Of a stretch of DNA of 64,000 nt, positions 33,642-41,424 are shown piece after piece. The position numbers and the translations under genes were made by a program. Below the pieces are notes generated by a model, which saw only the letters and a list, made by a program, of their open reading frames with translations, searched no databases and had not been told where the DNA came from. Numbering within the stretch: the stretch's first letter is position 1; each line of letters begins with the position of its first letter. The DNA comes from Mycolicibacterium aubagnense (GTDB lineage Bacteria; Actinomycetota; Actinomycetes; Mycobacteriales; Mycobacteriaceae): NCBI RefSeq assembly GCF_010730955.1, contig NZ_AP022577.1, positions 62,001-126,000 on the forward strand, given 5' to 3'.

Positions 33642-34633
33642 ACCCGGCCTTCTGACGCGCCGGCAGACACCAGGACCGGCGTCCCGAGTTCGTCGGTCTC
33701 AACAGTGTGTGCAGCTGCGTCTGCGACATGCTTGTCAGCCAGAGCAAGCAGGCGCCGAAGCCGTCCGGCCACTGCGTCTTTGGTCAGGGGAGGTTCTGAG
33801 AATCGCCCCAGTTCTTCCAGCGAGGCCTGGCTGTGCAAAACACGCAGAGCGCCCGTGCTTGCGAGGTGAGCAGGGGTGCTGTCGCCCAGTAATGCCAGCG
33901 CGTGCTCCACCCGCTCGCAGGTTGCCGCCGCTGCAACTGCCGTGCGCTGGGCATTGGCGTCGTCGAGGTTGGCCCAGCGCTGCAGGTGCTGGCGAGCTGT
34001 GCGGCGCTGCCATTCGGCGAGCGAGTTGACCGCACCCATCCGCGAGAGCAGGGTGACGATGTCTGCGCCATCCCGGACGATCACACGATCGATCCCATGC
34101 GATTCACGCACCAGAGGGGCAACCCCCAGGCGACGTGCGCAGCTGGCCAGGGCGTATGCGGTTTCGGTGCTGGGGCAGCGGATTTCCACCACCGCCGAGC
34201 GGCCCAGCCCAGTCAACGTGCCGCCGGCGAGGAAGGCTCCGCGCCAGGCGGCGGCAACCTCACCGGGCGAGCCGCCGACGACGGCCGTCGGCAACCCCGC
34301 TGCGGGGATCCCGCGGTGATCGATCAGGCCTGCCGACCGGGCGAGCTGGCCGCCCGATTCGACGCGCACGCAATACCGGCCTCCTGCACCCCCGCTGCGG
34401 CGCTGAAGGACATGCGCGCTGGCGGTGACACCGTGGAGCGCGGCGATCTCACGCCGCAGGTAACGGGCCATGGTGGCGGTATCCACCTCAGCGGTCAACA
34501 CCAGCCCATTGCGCACGCGCAACTCCGCTGCAATGCGCAGCACGGTGGACAGCTGTGCTTGTCGGCATCCGGCGTGGGTGGTAGTCATCTTGCTCAGCTC
34601 GTCGCGGATCTCCGAGGTCATTGGGATTGCCAT
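33638..34633 (-). CDS. WhiA-like regulator, paralogue 2
   Basis: 331 aa from the ATG at 34633 with GGAGAC upstream; the next ATG (34621) starts the family-typical MTSEIRDELSKM. It is closer to chromosomal WhiA than paralogue 1: CRQAQLSTVLRIAAELRVRNGLVLTAEVDTATMARYLRREIAALHG, AAWRGAFLAGGTLTG, and HTH SQASLEELGRFSEPPLTKDAVAGRLRRLLALAD. Two WhiA proteins in one operon suggest a heteromer or a duplicated regulator that has specialised. The element copy may interfere with host WhiA-dependent division control; this is inference. Confidence 0.85.
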   Translation of the reverse strand: MAIPMTSEIRDELSKMTTTHAGCRQAQLSTVLRIAAELRVRNGLVLTAEVDTATMARYLRREIAALHGVTASAHVLQRRSGGAGGRYCVRVESGGQLARSAGLIDHRGIPAAGLPTAVVGGSPGEVAAAWRGAFLAGGTLTGLGRSAVVEIRCPSTETAYALASCARRLGVAPLVRESHGIDRVIVRDGADIVTLLSRMGAVNSLAEWQRRTARQHLQRWANLDDANAQRTAVAAAATCERVEHALALLGDSTPAHLASTGALRVLHSQASLEELGRFSEPPLTKDAVAGRLRRLLALADKHVADAAAHTVETDELGTPVLVSAGASEGRV

Positions 34634-34688
34634 GTGCTGTCTCCGGATCGTGAAAGTGGTGGGGGAGTAGGTGGTTTGGGGGTTTAGG

Positions 34689-35249
34689 TCACGCGTGGCG
34701 CACGAGACTAAGGGTCGTGCTGTTCTCGGCTTCGTCAAGGACGCGCCACAGGTCGGTGTCGGCTTGCGAGGCGTCATCCGGGTGGATACGGCGCCGATGC
34801 TGGGCGATGGCCGCGACCAGCTCGTCGGTGCTGCGGTCCGGCCCGGTCGATGCGCTGATCCGTTCGAACTGCAGCGCCGAATCGCAGGCGACGATCACCG
34901 ATCGTGCCGCCGCCCTGCGGTTCTGCAGCGATGACTGCTCGCGCAGGAGCAGGTCCCGCGAATCGTCAGTGGGCCGGTTGGCGATGGCCGCTGCGACCGC
35001 GTCGGTGCGGGCGTCGAGTTCAGCAGCGACGCCGCGCGCGGTGATGAGCACTTTCTTTGCCACGAGCGTGTCGGTGCTGAATCCGTCGATGGTGGCGCGC
35101 CGGGGTCGCCAGCACAGGGCGTGCATCGCGGCTCGCAGCTCGCCGGATCCGGATTCGCGGATCCAGTCCAAGTCGCGCAGTCGAGCACGGTAAAAGTCTC
35201 CGCCGCTTCGAGTTTCGCCGTTGGCGGGAGTAATGGTCTCGGTGGTCAT
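34689..35249 (-). CDS. Hypothetical helical protein
   Basis: 186 aa, MTTETITPANGETRSGG. Long helical stretches with many Arg, Ala and Asp residues (LVAKKVLITARGVAAELDARTDAVAAAIANRP, REQSSLQNRRAAARSVIVACDSAL) suggest a coiled-coil or helical-bundle protein. It is upstream of the WhiA pair in the same direction. Not recognised. Confidence 0.55.
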   Translation of the reverse strand: MTTETITPANGETRSGGDFYRARLRDLDWIRESGSGELRAAMHALCWRPRRATIDGFSTDTLVAKKVLITARGVAAELDARTDAVAAAIANRPTDDSRDLLLREQSSLQNRRAAARSVIVACDSALQFERISASTGPDRSTDELVAAIAQHRRRIHPDDASQADTDLWRVLDEAENSTTLSLVRHA

Positions 35250-35283
35250 GATTGTCCTTGGAGCGTGAGTGGGGTTGTTGCGG

Positions 35284-35523
35284 CTAGTCAGCGGTGCGTT
35301 CGACGTGGGCGCGGACCCGGTCCAGGTAGCCGATCAGGTCGTCGCGGACGCCAAGCAGCGCCAGCCCGTCACCGTTGGAGTTGACCAGGTTGAGCTGCCA
35401 GATCGGCGGGTAGGGCGGGGTGGCTTTCGTCGCATGCAGGATGGCTTCGCGGTCCTGCTTGTCGGCGGGTTGGAGGTTGGCGAGCGCGCCGCGGGCTTCT
35501 CCGAACTCGAGGTGGTTGCTCAC
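35284..35523 (-). CDS. Small hypothetical protein
   Basis: 79 aa, MSNHLEFGEARGALANLQPADKQDREAILHATK, then PPYPPIWQLNLVNSNGDGLALLGVRDDLIGYLDRV. A good Shine-Dalgarno site (GAAAGGACC) precedes the ATG. No family recognised. Confidence 0.55.
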   Translation of the reverse strand: MSNHLEFGEARGALANLQPADKQDREAILHATKATPPYPPIWQLNLVNSNGDGLALLGVRDDLIGYLDRVRAHVERTAD

Positions 35524-35549
35524 TTTGGGTCCTTTCGTCAGGTGGGTGA

Positions 35550-36437
35550 TCAGGCAGCGGTGAGGAGACTGCGGTGCGGGCGGAGGCTATGTGCCCGGAG
35601 CATCTGGGCGACGTTCTCGTCGATGCCGATGACTACACCGGTGGGCGAGAGTCGTTGGTAGGCTGTCTGATATCCGGCAAGTGCAGCGGCTATCGCGACG
35701 TCCGCGCTGGTTGCGACCGGCAGGTATTCGCGCAGGTTCAGGTGATGTGCCAGTGCGCAGCTGTGCGCGAAGGCGTCGCTGTTGTTGGACAGCACCGAAG
35801 CCGGGTAACGGTCAACAAGCTCGTCGGCAATGCGCTGAACCGTCAGCCGACGACGAGGCGAGTCGTGTACGCCGACAACGCTGGCGGGCAGCTTTTCTGC
35901 AGCAGCACGGATCGAATCGACCGTCACGATCACCGGCGCAAGCCATCGAGCTGCACGCCGGCCGACACTGAACGGGGCCCGCGACACCTGGTGCTGGTAC
36001 CAGTCCAGTCCGAGTTTGGAGACCGTCGTTTTGGGATTGCGGCCCATATCCAGGCTCGCGAGGTCGTGTCCGGAATAGAGCAAGGCTGAGGCGAATTCAA
36101 TGTCGGTCAGCGATCCGATCGCGTCGTGCAGGGCGGCGCGCACGTCGAACGCCGGCGCCCCGGAGACGGCACGGTCGCTGTCGATGCGCGGCAGCGTGTC
36201 CGCCAACCAGCGTCCGCCGTCGATGACGCGGCTGGTGCGAGCGTGGCGCGCGGCGTACTGCATCGCGGAGATTACGGGCGTGTGCCCGCCGATGCGGTGT
36301 TTGAAGCTCTGCGACCCCGGGTTGCCGGCAGCCCGCTCCGCCCAGCGGAACCACAAATCGTCAGGGTGCTGCGGCAGTGGCGGCGTCCCAAGCCAGGTCG
36401 CTTCACTTCCGTACGGCTGCTGGAAAACGGTGCTCAT
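35550..36437 (-). CDS. Hypothetical protein
   Basis: 295 aa from the ATG at 36437 (MSTVFQQPYGSEATWLGTPPLPQHPDDLWFRWAERAAG), with GGAGGC upstream. Mixed helical protein with RAARWLAPVIVTVDSIRAAAEKLP and RIADELVDRYPASVLSNNSDAFAHSCALAHHLNL. The gene order between the helicase and small proteins suggests a role in DNA metabolism of the element. Upstream codons in the same frame are antisense to nothing but lack a start context. Confidence 0.58.
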   Translation of the reverse strand: MSTVFQQPYGSEATWLGTPPLPQHPDDLWFRWAERAAGNPGSQSFKHRIGGHTPVISAMQYAARHARTSRVIDGGRWLADTLPRIDSDRAVSGAPAFDVRAALHDAIGSLTDIEFASALLYSGHDLASLDMGRNPKTTVSKLGLDWYQHQVSRAPFSVGRRAARWLAPVIVTVDSIRAAAEKLPASVVGVHDSPRRRLTVQRIADELVDRYPASVLSNNSDAFAHSCALAHHLNLREYLPVATSADVAIAAALAGYQTAYQRLSPTGVVIGIDENVAQMLRAHSLRPHRSLLTAA

Positions 36438-36484
36438 CGGGGTGCCTCCTGCGGTTGGGGTGGTGGGTTTGGCAGCGGTGCGAT

Positions 36485-38452
36485 TTACGCTGCGGTGTAG
36501 GTGTTTTCGTCGCTTCGGGTGAACTGCGGTAGCCACAGGTCGGCGTGGGCGATCGCGATCATGTCGGACAGGTCGCGGCGATCGAGCTGGTCGGGGTCGG
36601 GCACGCCCAGTGCGCGGGCCAGCGAGATCTGAGCGCTCGTGGCCGGCGTCCGCGGAGCGTCGCGCATGCATTCGCCGAACAGCTCCTGGGCGAGTGTGTC
36701 GGCCTGGTCCAGGCTCATGCCCTGCAGGTAGCACTCTGGCCCCGGATCGGTCCATTGGCCGTCCAGCCCGACCCACGACATACGGTGCACTGTGGTGTCG
36801 TAGAACCCGAAGGCCCAGTCCCTACCGGGGACCGTTCCTGCGACACCCCGCATGTCCGCGAGCATGAGCACGCCTTTGGAGCCGGCTTGGCGGTAGATGG
36901 AGCGCACCAACCCGCGTGTGTGGCGGGTCCAGCGGATGGTGGAGGTGCGCTGCGACCAGTTGGCATCCCCGCGGCGCTTGGCGACGTCGGTCATCGAACC
37001 GGTGACCGGGTCGAAGGTCCGCAGCGGGTCGACGCGGTGCAGGTCGCATTCGCAACCGCACCGGCACAGGCCGAAAGCCAGGACGCAGCTACATGTGCAG
37101 GGCACCGAAGATTCAGCAGGGGCAGCCGAACCCGATTCGGGCTGCACCGCGCATGAGCACGGGCAATCGCAGCCGACGCCGGTGCAAGTGAAGTCGCAGT
37201 TGTCGCCAGCGCAGGGCTGGATGCAACCGCAACCCAACCCTTCGTCATCGGTGTCCGAAGGTCGGCGGCGCTCGGCGTCCAGTTTGGTTTCGACGATCAG
37301 GCCCAGTGAGCCGGCGCCGACCAAGTCCACCACCAGTGCGTGCTCTTTGACGCGGCCGTCCTCGAATGTGTGAGGCCGTAGTCCACGACCGACGCACTGC
37401 ACCAGGCGAGACTGACTGCGGGTGGGGCGGGCAAGAACCACGACCTCGCAGCGAGGGAAGTCGGCACCCTCGGTGAGAACGTCCACGGTGACAAGCACCC
37501 GGGTCTGGCCGCGCCGGAACCGTTTGTAGATGCCGGCACGATCGCGCGTAGAGGTGTTCCCGACCACTACTTCAGCGGAGACGCCCAGTGCGACAAGCGC
37601 TTCGGCGAGCTGCTTGCAGTGCTCTTTGGATGCGCCGAACACGATTGTCGACAAGTTGCCGGTGTAGTCGAGCACGGCTCGAACGCTGGCGTTGAACGTC
37701 GTCTCCCGCAGCATCGCTTCGGCGGCTTCGTCGTCGGTGATGTCACCGGCGCCCTTGTGCAGGCTGGAGACGTCCAAGTCCGGGACCTCGGGCGTAACCC
37801 CGTGCGGCGGAAGCAAAAAGCCGTTCTGGATGGCCCAGGTGATATCGCGCTCGAACACTACTTCGCCCCACACCGCACGCAGCGGCGGTTCACCTTTGGC
37901 GGGGTCCATGCGGGTCATCGTCGCGGTGAATCCAGCGCGCCGGGCTCCGTAGGCGGCGAAGTGGTCGAGCACCTTGCGGTACGTCGTGGCCACCGCGTGG
38001 TGGGCCTCATCGACGATGATCAGATCGCGCATACCCAGCCGCAGGAGCGCAGCCTCGCGCTGGAGCGACTGCACCGTTGCTGAGACGATCGGCGCCGCTG
38101 GGTCGCCGCGGTGCGGACCGCCGATCATGGCGGGGACCGGGCCCCACGGATTGACGGCTCTGACCGCGCCCGCCATCTGTTCGATCAACTCGTTGCGGTG
38201 CGCCATCAGCAGAACCCGCCGACCCGCGGTGACTTCACGACGCGCCAGTTCAGCGATCACCGAGGTCTTGCCACTACCAGTGGGGAGCACGACCGCCGGA
38301 CCTTCCACGCCGCGAGCGTGAGCCGAATCCACCGCATCAGCGGCTTGTACTTGGTACTCGCGCAGAACTCGGGGCTGCTTGCCCGGATAGACTGCGCCAG
38401 CCCAACGGCCTGGCGGATGACCAGCCGCTGTCGGGGATGCGACGGCTGTCAC
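36485..38452 (-). CDS. SF2 DNA/RNA helicase with Cys-rich insertion
   Basis: 655 aa from a GTG overlapping the upstream stop (GTGA). SF2 motifs: Q-like REYQVQAADAV, I VVLPTGSGKTSVIAEL, Ia LLMAHRNEL, II LIIVDEAHHA, III AGFTATMTRMD, V VDVLTEGADFPRCEVVVLARPT, VI SRLVQCVGRGLRP. Between the helicase core and a C-terminal domain, residues ~406-469 carry 16 cysteines in CxC/CxxxC clusters (CGCIQPCAG, CDCPCSC, CTCSC, CRCGCEC), a probable metal cluster or zinc module. The family (UvsW/RecG-like phage helicases) acts in recombination and fork repair. Part of the motif C operon. Confidence 0.88.
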   Translation of the reverse strand: MTAVASPTAAGHPPGRWAGAVYPGKQPRVLREYQVQAADAVDSAHARGVEGPAVVLPTGSGKTSVIAELARREVTAGRRVLLMAHRNELIEQMAGAVRAVNPWGPVPAMIGGPHRGDPAAPIVSATVQSLQREAALLRLGMRDLIIVDEAHHAVATTYRKVLDHFAAYGARRAGFTATMTRMDPAKGEPPLRAVWGEVVFERDITWAIQNGFLLPPHGVTPEVPDLDVSSLHKGAGDITDDEAAEAMLRETTFNASVRAVLDYTGNLSTIVFGASKEHCKQLAEALVALGVSAEVVVGNTSTRDRAGIYKRFRRGQTRVLVTVDVLTEGADFPRCEVVVLARPTRSQSRLVQCVGRGLRPHTFEDGRVKEHALVVDLVGAGSLGLIVETKLDAERRRPSDTDDEGLGCGCIQPCAGDNCDFTCTGVGCDCPCSCAVQPESGSAAPAESSVPCTCSCVLAFGLCRCGCECDLHRVDPLRTFDPVTGSMTDVAKRRGDANWSQRTSTIRWTRHTRGLVRSIYRQAGSKGVLMLADMRGVAGTVPGRDWAFGFYDTTVHRMSWVGLDGQWTDPGPECYLQGMSLDQADTLAQELFGECMRDAPRTPATSAQISLARALGVPDPDQLDRRDLSDMIAIAHADLWLPQFTRSDENTYTAA

Positions 38453-39246
38453 AGCGCCGGGACAGGCAGGTGGTCGAGCCACTGCGGCAGATCGCCCATC
38501 GCGACATTGGCGGCCACCACGCCCAGCCGCACTGCAACGGCGTTGCGCCTGACGGCCACGATCGGGCGTCCATCGCGGGAAATCCACGGGCAGGTGACCA
38601 TGGCCAGGTGGTAGGCGGCCAACGACTCACGCGTGTGCACGTTCAGCACGCGCGACGGCTGATACTTTCGCGTCAGGTAGTCGAGCAACTCGAAGTCGGC
38701 CCGCTCAATGCGCAGGCACATCAACATCACTGCACCCCAGTAGGTTCCGTGAATTTCTTCCATGTGCGCCGAGCTGACCGCCAGGCGACGCAGCCGGGAG
38801 ATCATCTTGATGGTCGTGCACTTTTCGAGGTCGTTGTTCCATTCCTCATCGGCGTTGGAGCGCGCCAGAATCTCCAACAATGTGATGGCCAGAGTCCGGT
38901 GCTCGCCGGCGCCCAGAACGGCGCAGCGCAGGCAGGCCACTGCCTGCGGGTGGTCGTGACGGTTGTCGATCTGCTCGACCGTGTTGTCTCGGATGGACAC
39001 GGCGGTGCGGCGGGCCAGCGCGCCGGTGTAGTCGACGATGAGCTGCTGGTCGACGACGGCCTCGCTGAGTCCGTCTTCGTTGCCGTCAAGGCTGTCGGGA
39101 TCACCCATCACGAGCGGGCTCATTCGCACCTTGATCAGGCCGTCGCTGCGGCGTGCGGCCGGCAGCGGCGGCACCACCCGCAACTGGGCGGGTGCCGGCC
39201 GCGCTTCGATGGCTGCGTCACTGGTGAATGGCATGGTGACGCTCAC
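38449..39246 (-). CDS. Hypothetical protein in replication operon
   Basis: 265 aa, MSVTMPFTSDAAIEARPAPAQLRVVPPLP. The body is mainly helical, with VACLRCAVLGAGEHRTLAITLLEILARS and YHLAMVTCPWISRDGRPIVAVRRNAVAVRLGVVAANVAMG. It overlaps both neighbours by four bases, fixing it within the operon between the PSBD-like protein and the helicase. Not recognised. Confidence 0.6.
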   Translation of the reverse strand: MSVTMPFTSDAAIEARPAPAQLRVVPPLPAARRSDGLIKVRMSPLVMGDPDSLDGNEDGLSEAVVDQQLIVDYTGALARRTAVSIRDNTVEQIDNRHDHPQAVACLRCAVLGAGEHRTLAITLLEILARSNADEEWNNDLEKCTTIKMISRLRRLAVSSAHMEEIHGTYWGAVMLMCLRIERADFELLDYLTRKYQPSRVLNVHTRESLAAYHLAMVTCPWISRDGRPIVAVRRNAVAVRLGVVAANVAMGDLPQWLDHLPVPAL

Positions 39247-40298
39247 AGGGCCACCGCCGCGACAGGGGCGAACTCGGCGACGATGGCCGGGCCGGTGGCC
39301 GTGAATTCCAGTGCAGCCGAGACGATCATCAGCCCCGGAAGTGCACTGGCGGCAAGGCTCACCAGATCCTGGTCGGCATCGATCCGCAGCGTGCGTCCTT
39401 CGCTCATGTCGAACGGCACCCGCACGCTGAGCAGGTTCTGGGTTCCGGCCGCGACCGGCTGAGGTGCGGGCGCAACAGCAACTGGCGTGGGGTAAGGGGC
39501 CGGCAGCGGTGCGGGCACAGCGACCGGAGCGGGGGCGGCGACCGGAGCGGGGGCGGCGACCGGAACGGGGGCGGGTGCCATATCCGCAGCCGCTGCGGAA
39601 ACAGCAGCGGCTGCGGCCTCAACGTCCTTGCGGGTGATACGCCCACCTCTGCCGGTGCCAGTCACCGTCGACAGATCCACGCCGCGGCGATCAGCCAGGG
39701 TGCGGATCGACGGGGCTACGTCGACAACGACCGAAGGTGCAGCGGAGGCCACCGGCGCATTGGCGGTGAACTGCGGCAGGGAGATGATCGGAGCGCCGCC
39801 TGCGACCTCGGAAGTGCTGTGAACCTCAGGAACCGCGGGTGCGACAGCCGCTGGGACGGCCGTTGCAGCGACCGGAGCCACCGGTGCAGGGACGACCAGC
39901 GGCGCAACCGGGGCCGCGACGGGAGCCACTGGAGCGGGAACCACGGGAGCAACCGGAGAGATTCCGACGATCGGAGAGTTCGTCGCGACGGGCACCGGAG
40001 GTGCCACCGTCAGCGGCGTGCGAGTCGGAGCAACCGGTGCAGGAAGCGGCGCGGGCTCTGATGCGGTGACGGGGCCGACCGCAGCCGGGTGCGAAACATC
40101 CTGCAGCGCAATCGGTGCGTCCGGAGCGACGGGCGCAACCGGTGCGGCCGGGACACCAGGCGCGGCGGGTGCCGGAGGAACGGCGACGCTCGGCGCGTGC
40201 GTCACATCATGCAGGGCCACCACTGGCGCGACGGGGACGACGGCGGGCGCCACTGCGGGCGCGACAGGGGCAACAGCGGGGGGAACTGCGGTAGTCAC
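39243..40298 (-). CDS. Val-Ala-Pro-rich protein with E3-binding-like (PSBD) domain
   Basis: 351 aa. Residues ~1-190 are PVAP-type low-complexity sequence. Residues ~195-232 read PSIRTLADRRGVDLSTVTGTGRGGRITRKDVEAA, a good match to the peripheral subunit-binding domain of 2-oxoacid dehydrogenase E2 proteins (R-x-L-A-x(4)-D-L-x(2)-V-x-G-T-G-x-x-G-R-I-x-x-x-D-V). A second VAP stretch is followed by a C-terminal 65-residue domain (NLLSVRVPFDMSEGRTLRIDADQDLV). No lipoyl or acyltransferase domain is present, so the PSBD is reused, possibly for protein or DNA binding. Confidence 0.72.
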   Translation of the reverse strand: MTTAVPPAVAPVAPAVAPAVVPVAPVVALHDVTHAPSVAVPPAPAAPGVPAAPVAPVAPDAPIALQDVSHPAAVGPVTASEPAPLPAPVAPTRTPLTVAPPVPVATNSPIVGISPVAPVVPAPVAPVAAPVAPLVVPAPVAPVAATAVPAAVAPAVPEVHSTSEVAGGAPIISLPQFTANAPVASAAPSVVVDVAPSIRTLADRRGVDLSTVTGTGRGGRITRKDVEAAAAAVSAAAADMAPAPVPVAAPAPVAAPAPVAVPAPLPAPYPTPVAVAPAPQPVAAGTQNLLSVRVPFDMSEGRTLRIDADQDLVSLAASALPGLMIVSAALEFTATGPAIVAEFAPVAAVAL

Positions 40299-40335
40299 GG
40301 GTCAATCTCCTTGTTGGATGGTGGATTTCGGGGGC

Positions 40336-40779
40336 TCAGTGGGTGAATTTGACGTTCAACTTCGCGGCGCCGACCTTGACCAGCTCGTCGTAGACATCGG
40401 GGTACGCGGCCTCCAGACGGCCGTAGTCGAGGGACCGTGAACCTGCTGACGCGGTGACGGTGAACCCGTCGTATGCGCCGGGGGCATCGCTGACCGACGA
40501 CAGCAGGGCCTCGCGGACAGCCTTGAGCATCGACTCGCAGCTGCCCTTCACCGCGGCCAAGAGCTGACCCTGGCGAGCGGCGGTAGAAGCGTTACCGGCG
40601 ACAGCGAGAACCACGTGCGAGAGCACCGCTGCCGGGTCAGCCGTGGCGCAGATGGAGCTGACAATGTCAGCCGGGCTGATCACGACCGGGGTGACAGGGG
40701 CGGGGGCGGGAGCAACGGTCGGAAGCGGGGCGATGGTGTGCATCGGGGCGGCCGAGGGCGTGGCGATAGCAGCAGTCAT
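40336..40779 (-). CDS. Ala/Pro-rich hypothetical protein, first gene of replication operon
   Basis: 147 aa from MTAAIATPSAAPMHTIAPLPTVAPAPAP. After ~35 residues of low complexity comes a helical domain (ADIVSSICATADPAAVLSHVVLAVAGNASTAARQGQLLAAVKG) and a C-terminal DYGRLEAAYPDVYDELVKVGAAKLNVKFTH. Its promoter region has motif C at 40936-40945. It is first in the 40779 to 36485 operon. Confidence 0.6.
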   Translation of the reverse strand: MTAAIATPSAAPMHTIAPLPTVAPAPAPVTPVVISPADIVSSICATADPAAVLSHVVLAVAGNASTAARQGQLLAAVKGSCESMLKAVREALLSSVSDAPGAYDGFTVTASAGSRSLDYGRLEAAYPDVYDELVKVGAAKLNVKFTH

Positions 40780-40935
40780 GGGTGTCTCCAGTGGTTTGGG
40801 TGGCGTAGGTGGGGTGGTGTTGGTGGGGTGACCTTGGCCGGTCTTGTGACGCTCTCGGGAGAGATTCAATATGCGAATCACCCACGGTTTCGTCACCGGC
40901 TTCCGGTCACTGTGTGGAGCGTAGCGCCGGAAAAA

Positions 40936-40945
40936 TGCGTACGCA
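40936..40945. promoter_or_regulatory. Motif C palindrome 2
   Basis: TGCGTACGCA flanked by AAAAA and ATATT, upstream of the replication operon starting at 40779. Confidence 0.6.
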
Positions 40946-41299
40946 ATATTCAATTTGATTTGGCGTGTCTCTTCCTACCCGCCGCCACCGACAAGCAGCG
41001 CGTCACCGACCCGGGGCTGGCGACTGAATGCCACGCAGGCGAGGGTGTGTCCCCCGGTGGCGCGGCATTCAGGCGGGGCTATTCCAGCGCGTGTGCCGGG
41101 CGTGGCGTCGCTGGCAGCTCGTGATTGCAATCGCATTGAACGCGATATGCGCAGGTAGAGCCCCAACTGTCGTGAGTATGGGTAGCATCTCGATTTGCAG
41201 CGGGGCGGGTGCGATCGGCATCTCCACTGGGTTCGGCGACCAGATGCATTCGCCGGCCCGCGCTCGCACGTAGGGGTCTGGGTGCGACGATTCTGGCGT

Positions 41300-41309
41300 T
41301 GTCACGTCC
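41300..41309 (+). repeat. Motif B site (TGTCACGTCC)
   Basis: Exact 10-mer, 116 bases upstream of the DNA polymerase gene. Confidence 0.6.
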
Positions 41310-41381
41310 CCGTTCGATTCAATCGGATGCCCGCGATCGAATCGATGTAGCCGATTATTTGCGCTTCCGCGTGTCGTAAAA

Positions 41382-41391
41382 TGCGTATGCA
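41382..41391. promoter_or_regulatory. Motif C palindrome 3 (one mismatch)
   Basis: TGCGTATGCA preceded by TAAAA and followed by AAAAT, 34 bases upstream of the polymerase start codon. Confidence 0.55.
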
Positions 41392-41424
41392 AAAATGTCG
41401 TCCGGTGCTGCTTGACTGGCGTTC

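Larger units (their letters stand above)
40780..41424. other. Intergenic control region between divergent replication genes
   Basis: 645 bases between the divergent 40779 operon and the polymerase gene at 41425. It holds two motif C palindromes (40936-40945, 41382-41391), one motif B site (41300-41309) and a short AT-rich stretch near 40,940-40,970. I see no gene that I can support. It is a candidate origin or master control region. Confidence 0.5.

Noticed and set aside
41069..41392. 107-codon minus-strand frame in the replication control region
   Set aside because: It spans a motif B and a motif C site and has no ribosome-binding site; the apparent coding look is weak.
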